From JAMZMI01 sp039944535 (lineage in GTDB: Bacteria > Bacteroidota > Bacteroidia > Cytophagales > Cyclobacteriaceae), in the NCBI GenBank assembly GCA_039944535.1, contig JBDUYP010000023.1, forward strand, positions 434,001-498,000: a DNA stretch of 64,000 bases, read 5' to 3'. Positions 36,803 to 46,683 of the stretch are shown here, one piece after another; position 1 is the stretch's first letter, and every line of letters starts with the position of its first letter. A model generated the notes under the pieces. The model saw only the letters and a list, made by a program, of their open reading frames with translations. It made no database searches and was not told where the DNA came from. Made by a program: the position numbers and the translations under genes.

Positions 36803-38068
36803 ATGCATGTATTTGATATAATCGCTCTACTGATTTTCCTTTCCGGACTTTTCATTTTTGTCAATGTCTTTTTTCTTAAGCTCCCTTCATCTATCGGATT
36901 GATGATTTTGGCACTTGTTTTATCGTTCGGTGTACTCGTGGTAGGTAGCTTGTTTCCGGAATTGCAGTTAGCCAAACACGTAAAGGCGTACGATTTTGGA
37001 GAAATATTGTACCAGTTTGTATTGAGTGTTATGCTCTTCGCGGGAGCACTCAATGTAGATTTCAGGAAACTGGGGAAACAGCTCATACCTGTTATGGTGC
37101 TAGCCGTTTTTGGTGTTTTCATTTCCATGTTTGTAATAGGTACGCTGCTCTATTTCATGTTGGATCTTTTGAGCATTCAGCTCACATATCTTGAATGCTT
37201 GATTTTTGGAGCACTTATTTCTTCTACAGACCCCATAGCTGTCACTAAGACCATCAGGAGGTTTGAATTATCAGAAAAACTGGAAACAAAAATTTCAGGA
37301 GAATCATTACTAAATGCCGGAGTTGGTGTCATTTTGGCTCTTTCACTTTATCACTTGCACACAGAATTTGGAGGGTTAGCAGACGCGTCATTCATGGAGG
37401 TCAGCTGGTTGTTGATTGTGGATTTGGTTGGTGGATTTCTGCTAGGTCTTGGCTCTGGTTGGGTTGGTTACAAAGTGTTGAAATATGTGGACAATGACCA
37501 TGTACATGTTGAGGTACTGGTCACTTTGGCATTGGTAATGTCAGCCTCATTACTGGCAGATGTTTTGGGAGTATCCTCCAAAATGGTTGCCATGGTATCC
37601 GGATTGCTTATCGTCAATATTAAGGGAGATGGAGATGAAGCCGAAGAGCCCACCATGGGCAACTACGTTAGACGCTTTTGGCAGCTGCTGGAAGAGACCA
37701 TGGCGGCCATGCTATTCGTGCTCATAGGCTTTGAAATGCTCGTAATACCACTACGGCTCGATTATTTCGCTGCGGGATTCTTTGCGGTGAATATTGTGAT
37801 TTTCGCAAGATGGGTAAGCGTATTTATTCCGATCAAACTGATGTCTTACTCACGGTCTTTCGACAACAATACCATTTCTGTTCTTTCCTGGGGGGCATTG
37901 CGAGGGGGGCTGCCTGTGGCTGTTTCGCTTTCTCTGGTATCCATTCCTGGAAAAGAGATCGTGGTGTCTCTGACCTATGTGGTGGTGGTTTGCTCGGTGA
38001 TTTACCAGGGGCTGACCGTCAAAGATGTGATGGGATTGTATCAAAACAGACGTTCAGAGCTGGGTTGA
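36803..38068 (+). CDS. Na+/H+ antiporter, CPA1 (NhaP-like)
   Basis: 421 aa with about twelve membrane helices. The ion-binding motif SSTDPIAV near residue 138 (T-D with the ND/TD signature of electroneutral CPA1) and GESLLNAG near 168 are present. The C-terminal WGALRGGLPVAVSL near 360 is diagnostic. Probably exchanges Na+ (or K+) for H+ at the inner membrane, consistent with a marine or saline lifestyle. An imperfect hairpin CACTCC/GGAGTG lies in the 100-bp leader. Confidence 0.92.
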   Translation: MHVFDIIALLIFLSGLFIFVNVFFLKLPSSIGLMILALVLSFGVLVVGSLFPELQLAKHVKAYDFGEILYQFVLSVMLFAGALNVDFRKLGKQLIPVMVLAVFGVFISMFVIGTLLYFMLDLLSIQLTYLECLIFGALISSTDPIAVTKTIRRFELSEKLETKISGESLLNAGVGVILALSLYHLHTEFGGLADASFMEVSWLLIVDLVGGFLLGLGSGWVGYKVLKYVDNDHVHVEVLVTLALVMSASLLADVLGVSSKMVAMVSGLLIVNIKGDGDEAEEPTMGNYVRRFWQLLEETMAAMLFVLIGFEMLVIPLRLDYFAAGFFAVNIVIFARWVSVFIPIKLMSYSRSFDNNTISVLSWGALRGGLPVAVSLSLVSIPGKEIVVSLTYVVVVCSVIYQGLTVKDVMGLYQNRRSELG

Positions 38069-38209
38069 GGCGATACTATGAAATCGTCAGTATAAATACT
38101 GAGCTTCGATATCCGTGTTTATACGGACAATAAATTACAATATTTTCCCGAGCTACCCGGCCTGCTATCAGACGTTTATTTGTATAACAGAAATCAAATA
38201 AACAATATC

Positions 38210-38509
38210 ATGAAAAAGCTAATCCCATTCTTATTTTTCGCACTATTCATTTCTACTTACACCATGGCTCAGAGCAGAACAGACCTGAAAGGCCCTGCTG
38301 CTAAAAACTACAAACCATGGCAAAATAAGGAGAAATCAGATGTAGTATATGTAGTGAGTACTGCAGAAAAAAAACAAGGTCCTGCCGCCAAGAACGCTAA
38401 GGTTTGGGATCGAAAAGAAAGTGATCAGGTTTTGGTTGTGGATATGACCAGCGAACCAAAAAAATTGAAAGGTCCAGCTGCAAAAAACAGCAAGCCTTGG
38501 GAAGATTAA
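38210..38509 (+). CDS. Exported protein with three GPAAKN repeats
   Basis: 99 aa from MKKLIPFLFFALF. A Sec signal peptide ends near AQS, and the mature protein (about 77 aa) consists of three imperfect copies of a repeat: LKGPAAKNYKPWQNKE, KQGPAAKNAKVWDRKE and LKGPAAKNSKPWED. They are separated by hydrophilic spacers containing VVYVV and VLVVD beta-like segments. Strongly basic and lysine/proline-rich. I do not recognise the family. It could bind polyanions or cell-wall or membrane surfaces, but nothing beyond the repeat supports a function. Monocistronic with terminator. Confidence 0.75.
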   Translation: MKKLIPFLFFALFISTYTMAQSRTDLKGPAAKNYKPWQNKEKSDVVYVVSTAEKKQGPAAKNAKVWDRKESDQVLVVDMTSEPKKLKGPAAKNSKPWED

Positions 38510-38582
38510 AATGAGTAACAGTTTCCCGAAAACAAAGATTAAACTTCAAATCATAATCAATAAAAGGTTGGTTTATATTTTG

Positions 38583-38610
38583 AGTCCCGGTGACGGCCGG
38601 GACTTTTTTT
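38583..38610 (+). terminator. Terminator after the GPAAKN-repeat gene
   Basis: GTCCCGG/CCGGGAC stem followed by T7. Confidence 0.85.
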
Positions 38611-38721
38611 AAAGACATTGTTCATTCATGAGCAATAGTTAGGCACTTCGGATGGCGGTGACCATTTATATCCGAAGTTGATTTCTGTGAAAGCCCTGGC
38701 GTTAGCCTGGGCTTTTGCAAT

Positions 38722-39522
38722 TTATAGGGTTAGTCCCGCTAGAGCGATATATGTTAGCAATAGCAAAAAGGCTGTGATAAAAAAAGGAAGCAACCCCAGC
38801 GTCAAAGCCCAATCGCTGTACTTCCGGTTAGAAGCCAGCACAAAGGCCAGTATCAGTAGCAGGTAGGAGAAGAAGTTGTTGAACGTGTGCAGTGTCCGCT
38901 CAATCTTATAATAGCCTAGCCCTTCAATACTGAGTCCAACAGGTGCATCCAGCAACCTTGAGTAGTGCAGTTTTACGCTCTGAATATGATTGTCTCTGAC
39001 ATCAAAAAAGAATTGACGATCAGTTTTGAAACCAATATTTCCCAGGTTGACGCCACAAGTGCCTGATTTGTTTAGGCCTATTTTCACAATTGGGTATTCT
39101 CCATGCACATCTGTGAAGAAGTAATCGTAGGAATAGATGATGCCTACTGCCAAAAACAGATAGGCAAAATACCGCTGCACTTTGTAGAACCGGACCTTCA
39201 ATCGGAATATTTGCTCCCAGTGTTGCTGATCTTTTGCTCTTTTCCATTTTATATATTCTCTCCTTCTTATTTCCCTTTCAGAAGGCTGAGGAGGCTCTGG
39301 TTCCGCGACAGTGGCATAGCCAATCAGCTGCCAGTCGTAGGATTGTTTTTTGGCCGGATCAGACAGGATCTCGTAGGCCATGGTGATTTTTCTGATGAGC
39401 TCCTTTGCTGCCTCCGATGGATTCAGATCAGGGTGATATTGCTTTACCAACCTGCGGTAACTGCTCTTGATCTCCGTATGTGTAGCGTCAGGATTTACGC
39501 CCAGTATTTCGTAGTGAGTCAA
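38722..39522 (-). CDS. Membrane-anchored J-domain protein
   Basis: 266 aa, TTG start (THYEILGVNPDATH). The J domain with the HPD tripeptide in KQYHPDLNPSEA is near residue 30. A charged linker follows (REIRRREYIKWKRAK), then a membrane helix near 120, a beta-rich extracytoplasmic region and two more membrane helices at the C-terminus. It lacks the G/F and zinc-finger domains of DnaJ, so it is a type III J protein that recruits DnaK to the inner membrane. Client unknown. A palindrome AGCCCtGGC...GCCtGGGCT lies past the stop at 38690-38716. Confidence 0.88.
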   Translation of the reverse strand: MTHYEILGVNPDATHTEIKSSYRRLVKQYHPDLNPSEAAKELIRKITMAYEILSDPAKKQSYDWQLIGYATVAEPEPPQPSEREIRRREYIKWKRAKDQQHWEQIFRLKVRFYKVQRYFAYLFLAVGIIYSYDYFFTDVHGEYPIVKIGLNKSGTCGVNLGNIGFKTDRQFFFDVRDNHIQSVKLHYSRLLDAPVGLSIEGLGYYKIERTLHTFNNFFSYLLLILAFVLASNRKYSDWALTLGLLPFFITAFLLLLTYIALAGLTL

Positions 39523-39534
39523 AGCTAGGCCTGA

Positions 39535-40404
39535 TTAAAATTCAATCAGTTCAAATTCAGGGTTTGGAGCTGATTTTGTGCATTCATAAACGAGCTGGTA
39601 CGTATCTCCACTATCTTCATTTGTAAAAACATCGAAATAAATCCAATAGGCAATCGTCTTCCCATCAGTTATTTTCAGTGCATTTGGAAAATTGGCTTTC
39701 AGAACTAATTTTATTGCTTCATTCTTTATTCTATTATCAATAATTTGAGTGGCGTCATCTGCCGAAAGTTCTAGCCAACCAACCCCATTTGGATCTTCAT
39801 TCGGCAGGAGGGGAATGTTAAACTCGGCTCTTTTACTTATTCTCAGGTCAAAATTGTAATAATATGAACTTGCTCCGTAGTAGAATTCGTTTGTCCCGAA
39901 TTCAGTATAACCTGGATTTAAGGAATATACCTGATCCACTACAATCTGGAAATCAAAATACTGAAGATAGTGCACTACAATAGAATCTGAGGTAATCACA
40001 TTAGCCTTAAATTGAGTTGAAGGCTCCAATTCTACGGTTTTACCATCATGTAAATAGCTCAGCGCTTGTACGTATTGCGGTTTCTTTTCCTCTGAAACTT
40101 GCCAGTAAATTGAAGCTAAGCCAAGGGTGTCAGATGTAATTGTATCTCGCAGGAATCCTCCGTTGAAGATACCATCCAGAGCGTGAAAAACTACTGGAAC
40201 GCCTACTTGTGGTATATCATCTGTATCCGTTACTTTAACAACCAAAGGTTCGCCTAACCATCCACTGGGTCTGGTTATTTGACTGTTGCCCGAATATATT
40301 TCAATATTTAACCTGTCTTCATCGATCTGAATACCATCTTTTTCGGAGCAAGAAAAAAGATGAAGAATGATCAACGCTGATGTTAGTATTGAGCTCTTTT
40401 TCAT
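39535..40404 (-). CDS. Lipoprotein with Ig-like (Big_1-type) domain
   Basis: 289 aa. Signal peptide with lipobox LFSC near residue 19, so a predicted outer-membrane lipoprotein. An Ig-like/Big_1 domain at about 30-130 has the pattern VVKVTDTDDIPQVGVPVVF and TDTLGLASIYWQV, as in invasin/cadherin-type folds. The C-terminal half is a beta-rich, aromatic domain I do not recognise. Separated from the J-domain gene by 12 bp, same strand, possibly one transcript. Confidence 0.72.
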   Translation of the reverse strand: MKKSSILTSALIILHLFSCSEKDGIQIDEDRLNIEIYSGNSQITRPSGWLGEPLVVKVTDTDDIPQVGVPVVFHALDGIFNGGFLRDTITSDTLGLASIYWQVSEEKKPQYVQALSYLHDGKTVELEPSTQFKANVITSDSIVVHYLQYFDFQIVVDQVYSLNPGYTEFGTNEFYYGASSYYYNFDLRISKRAEFNIPLLPNEDPNGVGWLELSADDATQIIDNRIKNEAIKLVLKANFPNALKITDGKTIAYWIYFDVFTNEDSGDTYQLVYECTKSAPNPEFELIEF

Positions 40405-40633
40405 TAGTATGAGTTTACTATGTTATCCAAGTTACTATGTTGGAAGATACAGTTTACTGCTAAAATAGGAGAAGTAAACGATTCTACCACCCCTTATTTC
40501 AATATTGGTCGCTGAAGGATTTAATCACATTCCACAGGACAGTCGCCAAGTGTCTCAGAGTTACTTTCAAGGTTTGTTAGATAGTCCTGGTTGACTTTTC
40601 TAGCCATTTATTATACCCAAACAACCCTCAAAA

Positions 40634-43600
40634 ATGATATTGCTTAACACAAGTGTTCTGAAACGACTGTTTCTTGTTTTCACTATTTCCCTATCCGTTC
40701 ATGCCTCTGGTCAGAATTTGGTCATCTCAGAGTTTATGGCTGTGAACAATGCTACGCTTCAGGATGAAGATGGCGACTATTCTGACTGGATTGAAATCTA
40801 CAATCCGGGAACCGAATCTATTTCGCTGCAGGGATGGTCTTTAACAGACGATGCTACAGATCTTAAAAAATGGATTTTTCCAACAATTTCTCTAGCCGCT
40901 GATAGCTATCTGATTGTATTTGCTTCGGATGAAAACAGAACGGATCCAGCAGGTACGCTGCACACCAATTTCAAACTATCAGGCTCAGGTGAGTTTTTGG
41001 CGTTGGTTCAGCCTGATGGCAATACATTGGCTACTTCGTTTGATCCATTTCCGGTGCAACAGGCGGATATGTCCTATGGCCTTTTTCAAGGTCAATATAT
41101 CTCTTTGGCGGACCCAACGCCGGGATTAGCCAATTCGGCGGAAGGGTTCATTCTTGATCCGGTGTTCAGCCATGAGAGGGGATTCTACGATGCTGGTTTT
41201 GACCTCACACTCACTGATCTTAATTCGGAAACCAACCTTTACTATACGTTAAATGGTAGCATCCCAACATTGGAGAATGCAACCCAATATTCAGGAGCAA
41301 TTACAATAAATGAAACCACTGTGCTGAGTGTAGTGGCAATAGACTCGGATGAAGAACGAGGCAATGTCATTACTCAAACATACTTGTTTGCTGATGTTTT
41401 GGGGCAACCAAACAACCCGGAAGGGTACCCCTCTCGCTGGACTTCCGTAGAAGCACCATTTTATCCGGGAGATTACGAAATGGATCCTGAAATATGCACT
41501 GAGGAAAACAAGCTTCAGATTTATGCCGCACTCAAATCCATTCCGACTGTATCATTGGTTACGGATGTCGCTCATCTTTTTAGAGATGAACCGGATGTTG
41601 ATAGCCTTGCGGGTATATACCTCAACAGTATAGAGCATTCCGAGGATTGGGAGCGACCGGGATCATTCGAATATTTTGACCCGGCTCAGGGTTCAGGTTT
41701 TCAAATCAACTGTGGCTTGCGGGTACATGGAGGCAATGGTAGAAAACCAGGCAATAGTCCCAAGCATTCTTTGAGAGTACACTTCAGAAGCAAGTACGGG
41801 CCTTCCAAATTGAATTATAATATGTTCTCCGAAAGCAGTGCTACGAATGAATTTAATGCGCTGGTTTTCCGCGCAGGATACAATTATTCATGGACCAAAA
41901 ATAACCCTGCTCAATGTGAAGGCACTGACTATATCCGCGATCCTTTTACCAAAAAGACGCAGCTCGACATGAACCGGACTGCTGCACATAGAAAGTTTGC
42001 GCATGTGTATCTCAATGGCTTGTACTGGGGAGTATTTGATATCTCCGAAAAGATTACCAATGATTTTGCTGAATCATACCTTGATGGAGATGAAGACGAT
42101 TTTGACGTAGTAAAAGATCATAATGGAGTCACAGATGGCACTATAGATGCCTGGAATGAACTACTCTCAGCAGTTGATGGAGGTTTTGAAACGAACGAAA
42201 AGTACTTCAAGGTTCAAGGGAAGAATGAGGATGGAAGCGACAATGACCTTTACTCTGACCTTTTGGATGTTAGAAATCTCACGGACTATATGTTGATCAA
42301 TTTTTACATTGCCAATGGAGATTGGGATAGAAATAACTGGCTGGCGATAAGAAACCATGTGTCCAACGAGGAAGGCTTTAAGTTTCTTTGCTGGGATGCT
42401 GAGACATCTATGAATGCCCTCGATGATGACATAACTGATATCAACAATCCAGGCAATCCCTCGGCAATTTTCAACAAGCTGTTAGAAAACGAAGAGTACA
42501 GGCTTTATCTCGCTGATCGCATTCACAAGCACTTTTTCAATGGTGGAGACCTTACTCCCGAAGCAACACTGAAGAGATACACTGAAATAGCTGATGAACT
42601 TCACGATGCAATGATTGCCGAATCTGCCAGATGGGGGGATTATCGTAGAGATGTGGATGGCGGAGGGTCTTATGATATCTATACTGTAGAGGATCATTGG
42701 TTGCCAAGGCTTGACTTTATGAAAGAAACTTACCTGCCGCAAAGGACTGATGTAGTAGTTGATCAATTGAAAGAGATGGGTTTTTACCCTGAGGTAGATG
42801 CTCCTGTTTTGAGCGAGCATGGTGGAGACTTTACCGAACCAATTAGCGTTGCGATCACCGCCGATGCAGATATGATCTACTATACTACTGATGATTCAGA
42901 CCCCCGTACTATTGGAGGAGATGCATCTACCAGTGCTAGTCTCTATGAGGGTTCAATTGGAGTGTTTACTGATGTGACCATTCAGGCCAGAGCTAAAAAA
43001 GATGGTAAATGGTCGGCGCTCACAAAAGCTGATTTTGATGTGGAAGCCGGAGAGGTGACCATCGTAAACCAAACAGTTTGTCAGGGAGAAGAATATCTTG
43101 GTTTTACGAGTTCGGGAACTCATATTATCGAAGAAAAAGCAGGAAATGGAGAAGACAGCATCGTTGCGGTGGTACTCAAAGTAAATGCCTTGCCGCAATT
43201 CTCGATTGGAAATGATACCACCCTGCTTCACGATGCTACGCTTACTCTTCAGGCAGATTCGGATTACGAAACCTACTTGTGGAGTACAGGTGAGACCACA
43301 CAGTCGATCAAGTTAAGTGGATGGGAGTTAGGAAAGTATTCATATTGGCTCCAAGCACATGACTCCAATGGCTGCTCTAACTCGGATACCATCAGTGTTG
43401 ATGTGATTTGGAATGAAGCTGTACTTGGCAATTCTCTGGTGCAGGATTTTAGAATATTTCCGAATCCAACTACAGATAAGGTTCTTGTAGCCTTTCCAAT
43501 GGGTGAAGTTGCGAAAGTGTCCATTCAAATAACGGCTTTAAATGGATCGCTTGTTTATAAAAATGAGCTAACAACTGATGTGGTGAATGAGGAAATAAAC

Positions 43601-43684
43601 CTGAGCCATGTATCGAAGGGGCTCTACATCGTGAACATCCAAACCGACAAATTCGAAAGATCATATAAACTAATTAAGAGGTAG
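40634..43684 (+). CDS. Large T9SS CotH-kinase protein with lamin-tail and chitobiase-like domains
   Basis: 1016 aa. Signal peptide 1-26; lamin-tail domain about 28-150 (DYSDWIEIYNPGTESISLQG); chitobiase/hexosaminidase C-terminal-type beta domain about 178-250 (NLYYTLNGSIPTLENA). The CotH kinase core spans about 300-640, with LRVHGGNGRKPGNSPKHSLR near 360 and the divalent-ion motif FLCWDAETSMNA near 590. A second chitobiase-like domain is near 735-810. The type A T9SS sorting domain is at the end (RIFPNPTTDKVLVAFP, KLIKR). It is followed by a paralogue 50 bp downstream. CotH enzymes are protein kinases of the secreted type; the role here is unknown. Confidence 0.92.
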   Translation: MILLNTSVLKRLFLVFTISLSVHASGQNLVISEFMAVNNATLQDEDGDYSDWIEIYNPGTESISLQGWSLTDDATDLKKWIFPTISLAADSYLIVFASDENRTDPAGTLHTNFKLSGSGEFLALVQPDGNTLATSFDPFPVQQADMSYGLFQGQYISLADPTPGLANSAEGFILDPVFSHERGFYDAGFDLTLTDLNSETNLYYTLNGSIPTLENATQYSGAITINETTVLSVVAIDSDEERGNVITQTYLFADVLGQPNNPEGYPSRWTSVEAPFYPGDYEMDPEICTEENKLQIYAALKSIPTVSLVTDVAHLFRDEPDVDSLAGIYLNSIEHSEDWERPGSFEYFDPAQGSGFQINCGLRVHGGNGRKPGNSPKHSLRVHFRSKYGPSKLNYNMFSESSATNEFNALVFRAGYNYSWTKNNPAQCEGTDYIRDPFTKKTQLDMNRTAAHRKFAHVYLNGLYWGVFDISEKITNDFAESYLDGDEDDFDVVKDHNGVTDGTIDAWNELLSAVDGGFETNEKYFKVQGKNEDGSDNDLYSDLLDVRNLTDYMLINFYIANGDWDRNNWLAIRNHVSNEEGFKFLCWDAETSMNALDDDITDINNPGNPSAIFNKLLENEEYRLYLADRIHKHFFNGGDLTPEATLKRYTEIADELHDAMIAESARWGDYRRDVDGGGSYDIYTVEDHWLPRLDFMKETYLPQRTDVVVDQLKEMGFYPEVDAPVLSEHGGDFTEPISVAITADADMIYYTTDDSDPRTIGGDASTSASLYEGSIGVFTDVTIQARAKKDGKWSALTKADFDVEAGEVTIVNQTVCQGEEYLGFTSSGTHIIEEKAGNGEDSIVAVVLKVNALPQFSIGNDTTLLHDATLTLQADSDYETYLWSTGETTQSIKLSGWELGKYSYWLQAHDSNGCSNSDTISVDVIWNEAVLGNSLVQDFRIFPNPTTDKVLVAFPMGEVAKVSIQITALNGSLVYKNELTTDVVNEEINLSHVSKGLYIVNIQTDKFERSYKLIKR

Positions 43685-43733
43685 CCCTTTTGCTTACGAA
43701 ACTTGTCCTTAGGGTTAGATAATCCAAAATATT

Positions 43734-46634
43734 ATGATGAAACGAATACTTTTAGTTCCCATTCTTTTTTTGCCTTTGTTTGGCAATTCTCAGCTCGTCA
43801 TAAATGAGCTGATGAGCAACAACGTATCATATGTGATGGATGACGCCTACAACTTCAGTATGTGGGTGGAAGTTTACAATACTGTAGAATCAGGGGATCT
43901 AGATCTTTCGGACTACTATTTTACTGACGATAAAGCGGAACCAAATAAATGGAAACCGCAAACTCAAAGTATTTCTGCTCAAGGTTTTTCCATTCTTTAT
44001 TTCGAGCGCGATGAGCGTGAAGGACATGCTTCGTTCAAGCTTGATCCCGAAGGTGGTGAATTGTATCTGTACAGTCAATCAAGCGAACTTGTGGACGAGG
44101 TTTTGTATCCGGCGCAATTCAGAAACATCTCTTACGGCCGTTCGTCAGATGGCGGATCTGAATGGGTGTTTTTTGAAGAGCCGAGCCCGTCAGAAACGAA
44201 TGCAGGACAACTCTCAGCAGAGGAGCGATGCGCTGATCCTGAGTTTTCGCTGAAAGGCGGATTTTACTCCGGAAGTCAGAGTATGACATTTCAAAATATT
44301 CCAGATGGAGAGGTTATCTACTACACTACAGACAACTCCGAGCCGACCAAAACATCACAGGTTTATCAGGTAGGGTCGAGTATCAATATGGATGCCACGG
44401 TAGTAGTGAGGGCAAAGGCCTATGGCGATTCTAAGCTGTCGAGTAATGTGATCTCGACTACCTATTTCATTGATGAACGTAAGCCTGATTTACGTGTGGT
44501 TTCCATATCTACTGATCAGCGATTTCTCACTGATGACATCATAGGCATCTATTGCGATGGCACAAATGGCATCACTGGCAACTTGCAGAAAACACCCAAG
44601 AATTTTAATCAGGATTGGGATAGGCCTACCAACTTTGAGTTTTTTGATGAGCAGGGTGAGCCCCAGCTTAATCAGGAACTGGACATCAGAATAGTGGGCG
44701 GAGGTTCGCGCGAAAGCGCCCTGAAATCTATTTCCATATCTCCTAAAAAGAAGTTTGGAGAGAATAAACTGAAATATGACTTCTTTCCATCGACCAAGCC
44801 TGGGCACAAGTACAAAGATATCATGATGCGTAATTCGGGCAATGATTTCAAACGTACCATGATGAAAGACGCATTTATACAGTCTCTGATTGTGGATAGA
44901 ATGGAGGTTGATTATCAAGCTTACGAGCCCGCGGTGATTTACATCAATGGCGTTTATTGTGGTATTGAAAACATGCGCGAGCGCGCCAATAAGGATTTTG
45001 CATATAGCAATTTCGACTATGACAAAGATGAAATTCATCTAATAGAGGCAACCTACAAGGGTGTAGATTCTCACAACGACATGCCCACCGACGCTGAGTT
45101 CATTGAGCTGAGTAATTTTCTGAAACAAAACCCAATGTCCAATGCATCCAACTACGCACAGGCAAAGGAAATGATTGATGTGGACGAGTTTGTCAACTAT
45201 CTCATTTTGGAAATATTTACAGCCAATGTGGACTGGCCCTATAACAACGTGAAAATGTGGAAGCCTATTGAGCATGGAAAGTGGAGGTGGATTTTGATGG
45301 ATGTGGAGTACAGCTTTAGCATGGGGCGTGTGGATCACAATACTGTGACCTTTGCACTGGGCGAAAACACCAAAAGCATGATAGGGGGCTACAGCTCAGC
45401 TCCAGAGTGGTCGGTGGTGGTGTTTTCCGAACTCATCAAAAATGAGGATTTTAAAAATATGTTTATCGATCGTTTTGCGATTCACTTGTCCACCACATTT
45501 CAGCCGGAAAGAGTCGTCCATTTTGTAGATAGTATGTCTGCTCGTATAAGAGACGAAATTCCATATCATCTGGCGAGATACAACATAGTGGACAACTTCG
45601 ATAATGACCTGCAGGTGTTGAAAAACTTCTCTTCAGAGCGTCCGGCCAATGTGTTTAGGCATATAAGTGAAAGGTTTCTAAATAGTGCAACTACCAAAAC
45701 CATAAGTCTATCTTCGGATACCCCTGGAGCGACATATCAACTCAACGGGCAGCCCGTAATAGATGCTGAGGCATCCATCAGCTACTTCGGAGGACGGGAT
45801 ATTGAAATAGAAGCCAATGATATTGCTGGCTATAAGTTCAAACATTGGTTGGTCAGTGGAGAGGTATATTCAGAAGCAGTTTACACGGATGTGCTTGCCA
45901 ATAATATTGAGTTGACGGCTGTATATGAGCCTGGAGCGGATCCAAAAGCGGATGTTCTGGTATTTGTCAATGAGGTGGTGAGCAGCAATCAGGAAATCCC
46001 GGATGAGTTTGAAGAAACGGATGATTACATAGAGCTATACAATGCCGGAACGGAAGATGTTGATATCGCTGGCTGGTATGTGACTGATAATCTGTCTAAT
46101 CAAACTAAATACCAGATTTCGAACAATGGTACTTCTGAAACAGTCATTCCGGCGGGGGGATGGTTGGTACTGTGGGCCGATGACGATGACGAGCAAGGTG
46201 TTCTGCATCTGAACTTTAAGCTTAGCAAAGAAGGGGAGCCAGTGGGAGTCTATCGTATGAATGGTGCTGAACTGGAGGCCATCGATGAAGTGGAAGTGCC
46301 CGAACTGAGTGCCAATATGAGTTACTCTCGTGCATCTGACGGAGGGTCGGAATGGAAAATACAGCGACCTACCTGGAACAAATCCAATCTGGACACTTCG
46401 CCACTATCAGTAGCTGATATGCCATCGGTTGAGATTTGGCCCACGCTGGTTGATGATTCATTTGAGGTAGTCAATGCTGCCGGTGCACAGGTTTCCATTC
46501 TTGATATGAAAGGAAAAATACACAGGAGCCTGAGCAGCCAGACTGACAAAGAGTCGATAGAAATTTCTGACTTGCCACAAGGCCTTTATTTGGTTTTAAT
46601 TGATCAGCAAGTCTTTAAGTTGATCAAGAGGTGA
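43734..46634 (+). CDS. Second T9SS CotH-kinase protein with two lamin-tail domains
   Basis: 966 aa. Signal peptide; lamin-tail domain near 20-130; chitobiase-like beta domain near 165-245 (VIYYTTDNSEPTKTSQ); CotH core about 250-640 with IRIVGGGSRESALKSISISP and the ion motif WILMDVEYSFSM near 525. A beta domain of the YKFKHWLVSG type is near 690 and a second lamin-tail domain near 735-860 (DDYIELYNAGTEDVDIAGWY). The final 70 residues form a type A T9SS sorting domain ending KLIKR. Paralogue of the preceding gene with the same domain order except for the duplicated lamin-tail domain. Probably one operon. Confidence 0.92.
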   Translation: MMKRILLVPILFLPLFGNSQLVINELMSNNVSYVMDDAYNFSMWVEVYNTVESGDLDLSDYYFTDDKAEPNKWKPQTQSISAQGFSILYFERDEREGHASFKLDPEGGELYLYSQSSELVDEVLYPAQFRNISYGRSSDGGSEWVFFEEPSPSETNAGQLSAEERCADPEFSLKGGFYSGSQSMTFQNIPDGEVIYYTTDNSEPTKTSQVYQVGSSINMDATVVVRAKAYGDSKLSSNVISTTYFIDERKPDLRVVSISTDQRFLTDDIIGIYCDGTNGITGNLQKTPKNFNQDWDRPTNFEFFDEQGEPQLNQELDIRIVGGGSRESALKSISISPKKKFGENKLKYDFFPSTKPGHKYKDIMMRNSGNDFKRTMMKDAFIQSLIVDRMEVDYQAYEPAVIYINGVYCGIENMRERANKDFAYSNFDYDKDEIHLIEATYKGVDSHNDMPTDAEFIELSNFLKQNPMSNASNYAQAKEMIDVDEFVNYLILEIFTANVDWPYNNVKMWKPIEHGKWRWILMDVEYSFSMGRVDHNTVTFALGENTKSMIGGYSSAPEWSVVVFSELIKNEDFKNMFIDRFAIHLSTTFQPERVVHFVDSMSARIRDEIPYHLARYNIVDNFDNDLQVLKNFSSERPANVFRHISERFLNSATTKTISLSSDTPGATYQLNGQPVIDAEASISYFGGRDIEIEANDIAGYKFKHWLVSGEVYSEAVYTDVLANNIELTAVYEPGADPKADVLVFVNEVVSSNQEIPDEFEETDDYIELYNAGTEDVDIAGWYVTDNLSNQTKYQISNNGTSETVIPAGGWLVLWADDDDEQGVLHLNFKLSKEGEPVGVYRMNGAELEAIDEVEVPELSANMSYSRASDGGSEWKIQRPTWNKSNLDTSPLSVADMPSVEIWPTLVDDSFEVVNAAGAQVSILDMKGKIHRSLSSQTDKESIEISDLPQGLYLVLIDQQVFKLIKR

Positions 46635-46683
46635 TTTGGAGCCAAAGGCTGTTCTAATATGATGCACCTGGCATAGTCAAAAA

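Noticed and set aside
36709..37128. Minus-strand 139-codon frame over the antiporter start
   Set aside because: Serine/threonine-rich antisense shadow of a clear Na+/H+ antiporter gene.
38690..38716. Strong terminator for the J-domain gene
   Set aside because: The palindrome AGCCCtGGC/GCCtGGGCT is good, but the T-run is short on both strands, so only a weak terminator is possible; mentioned under the gene.
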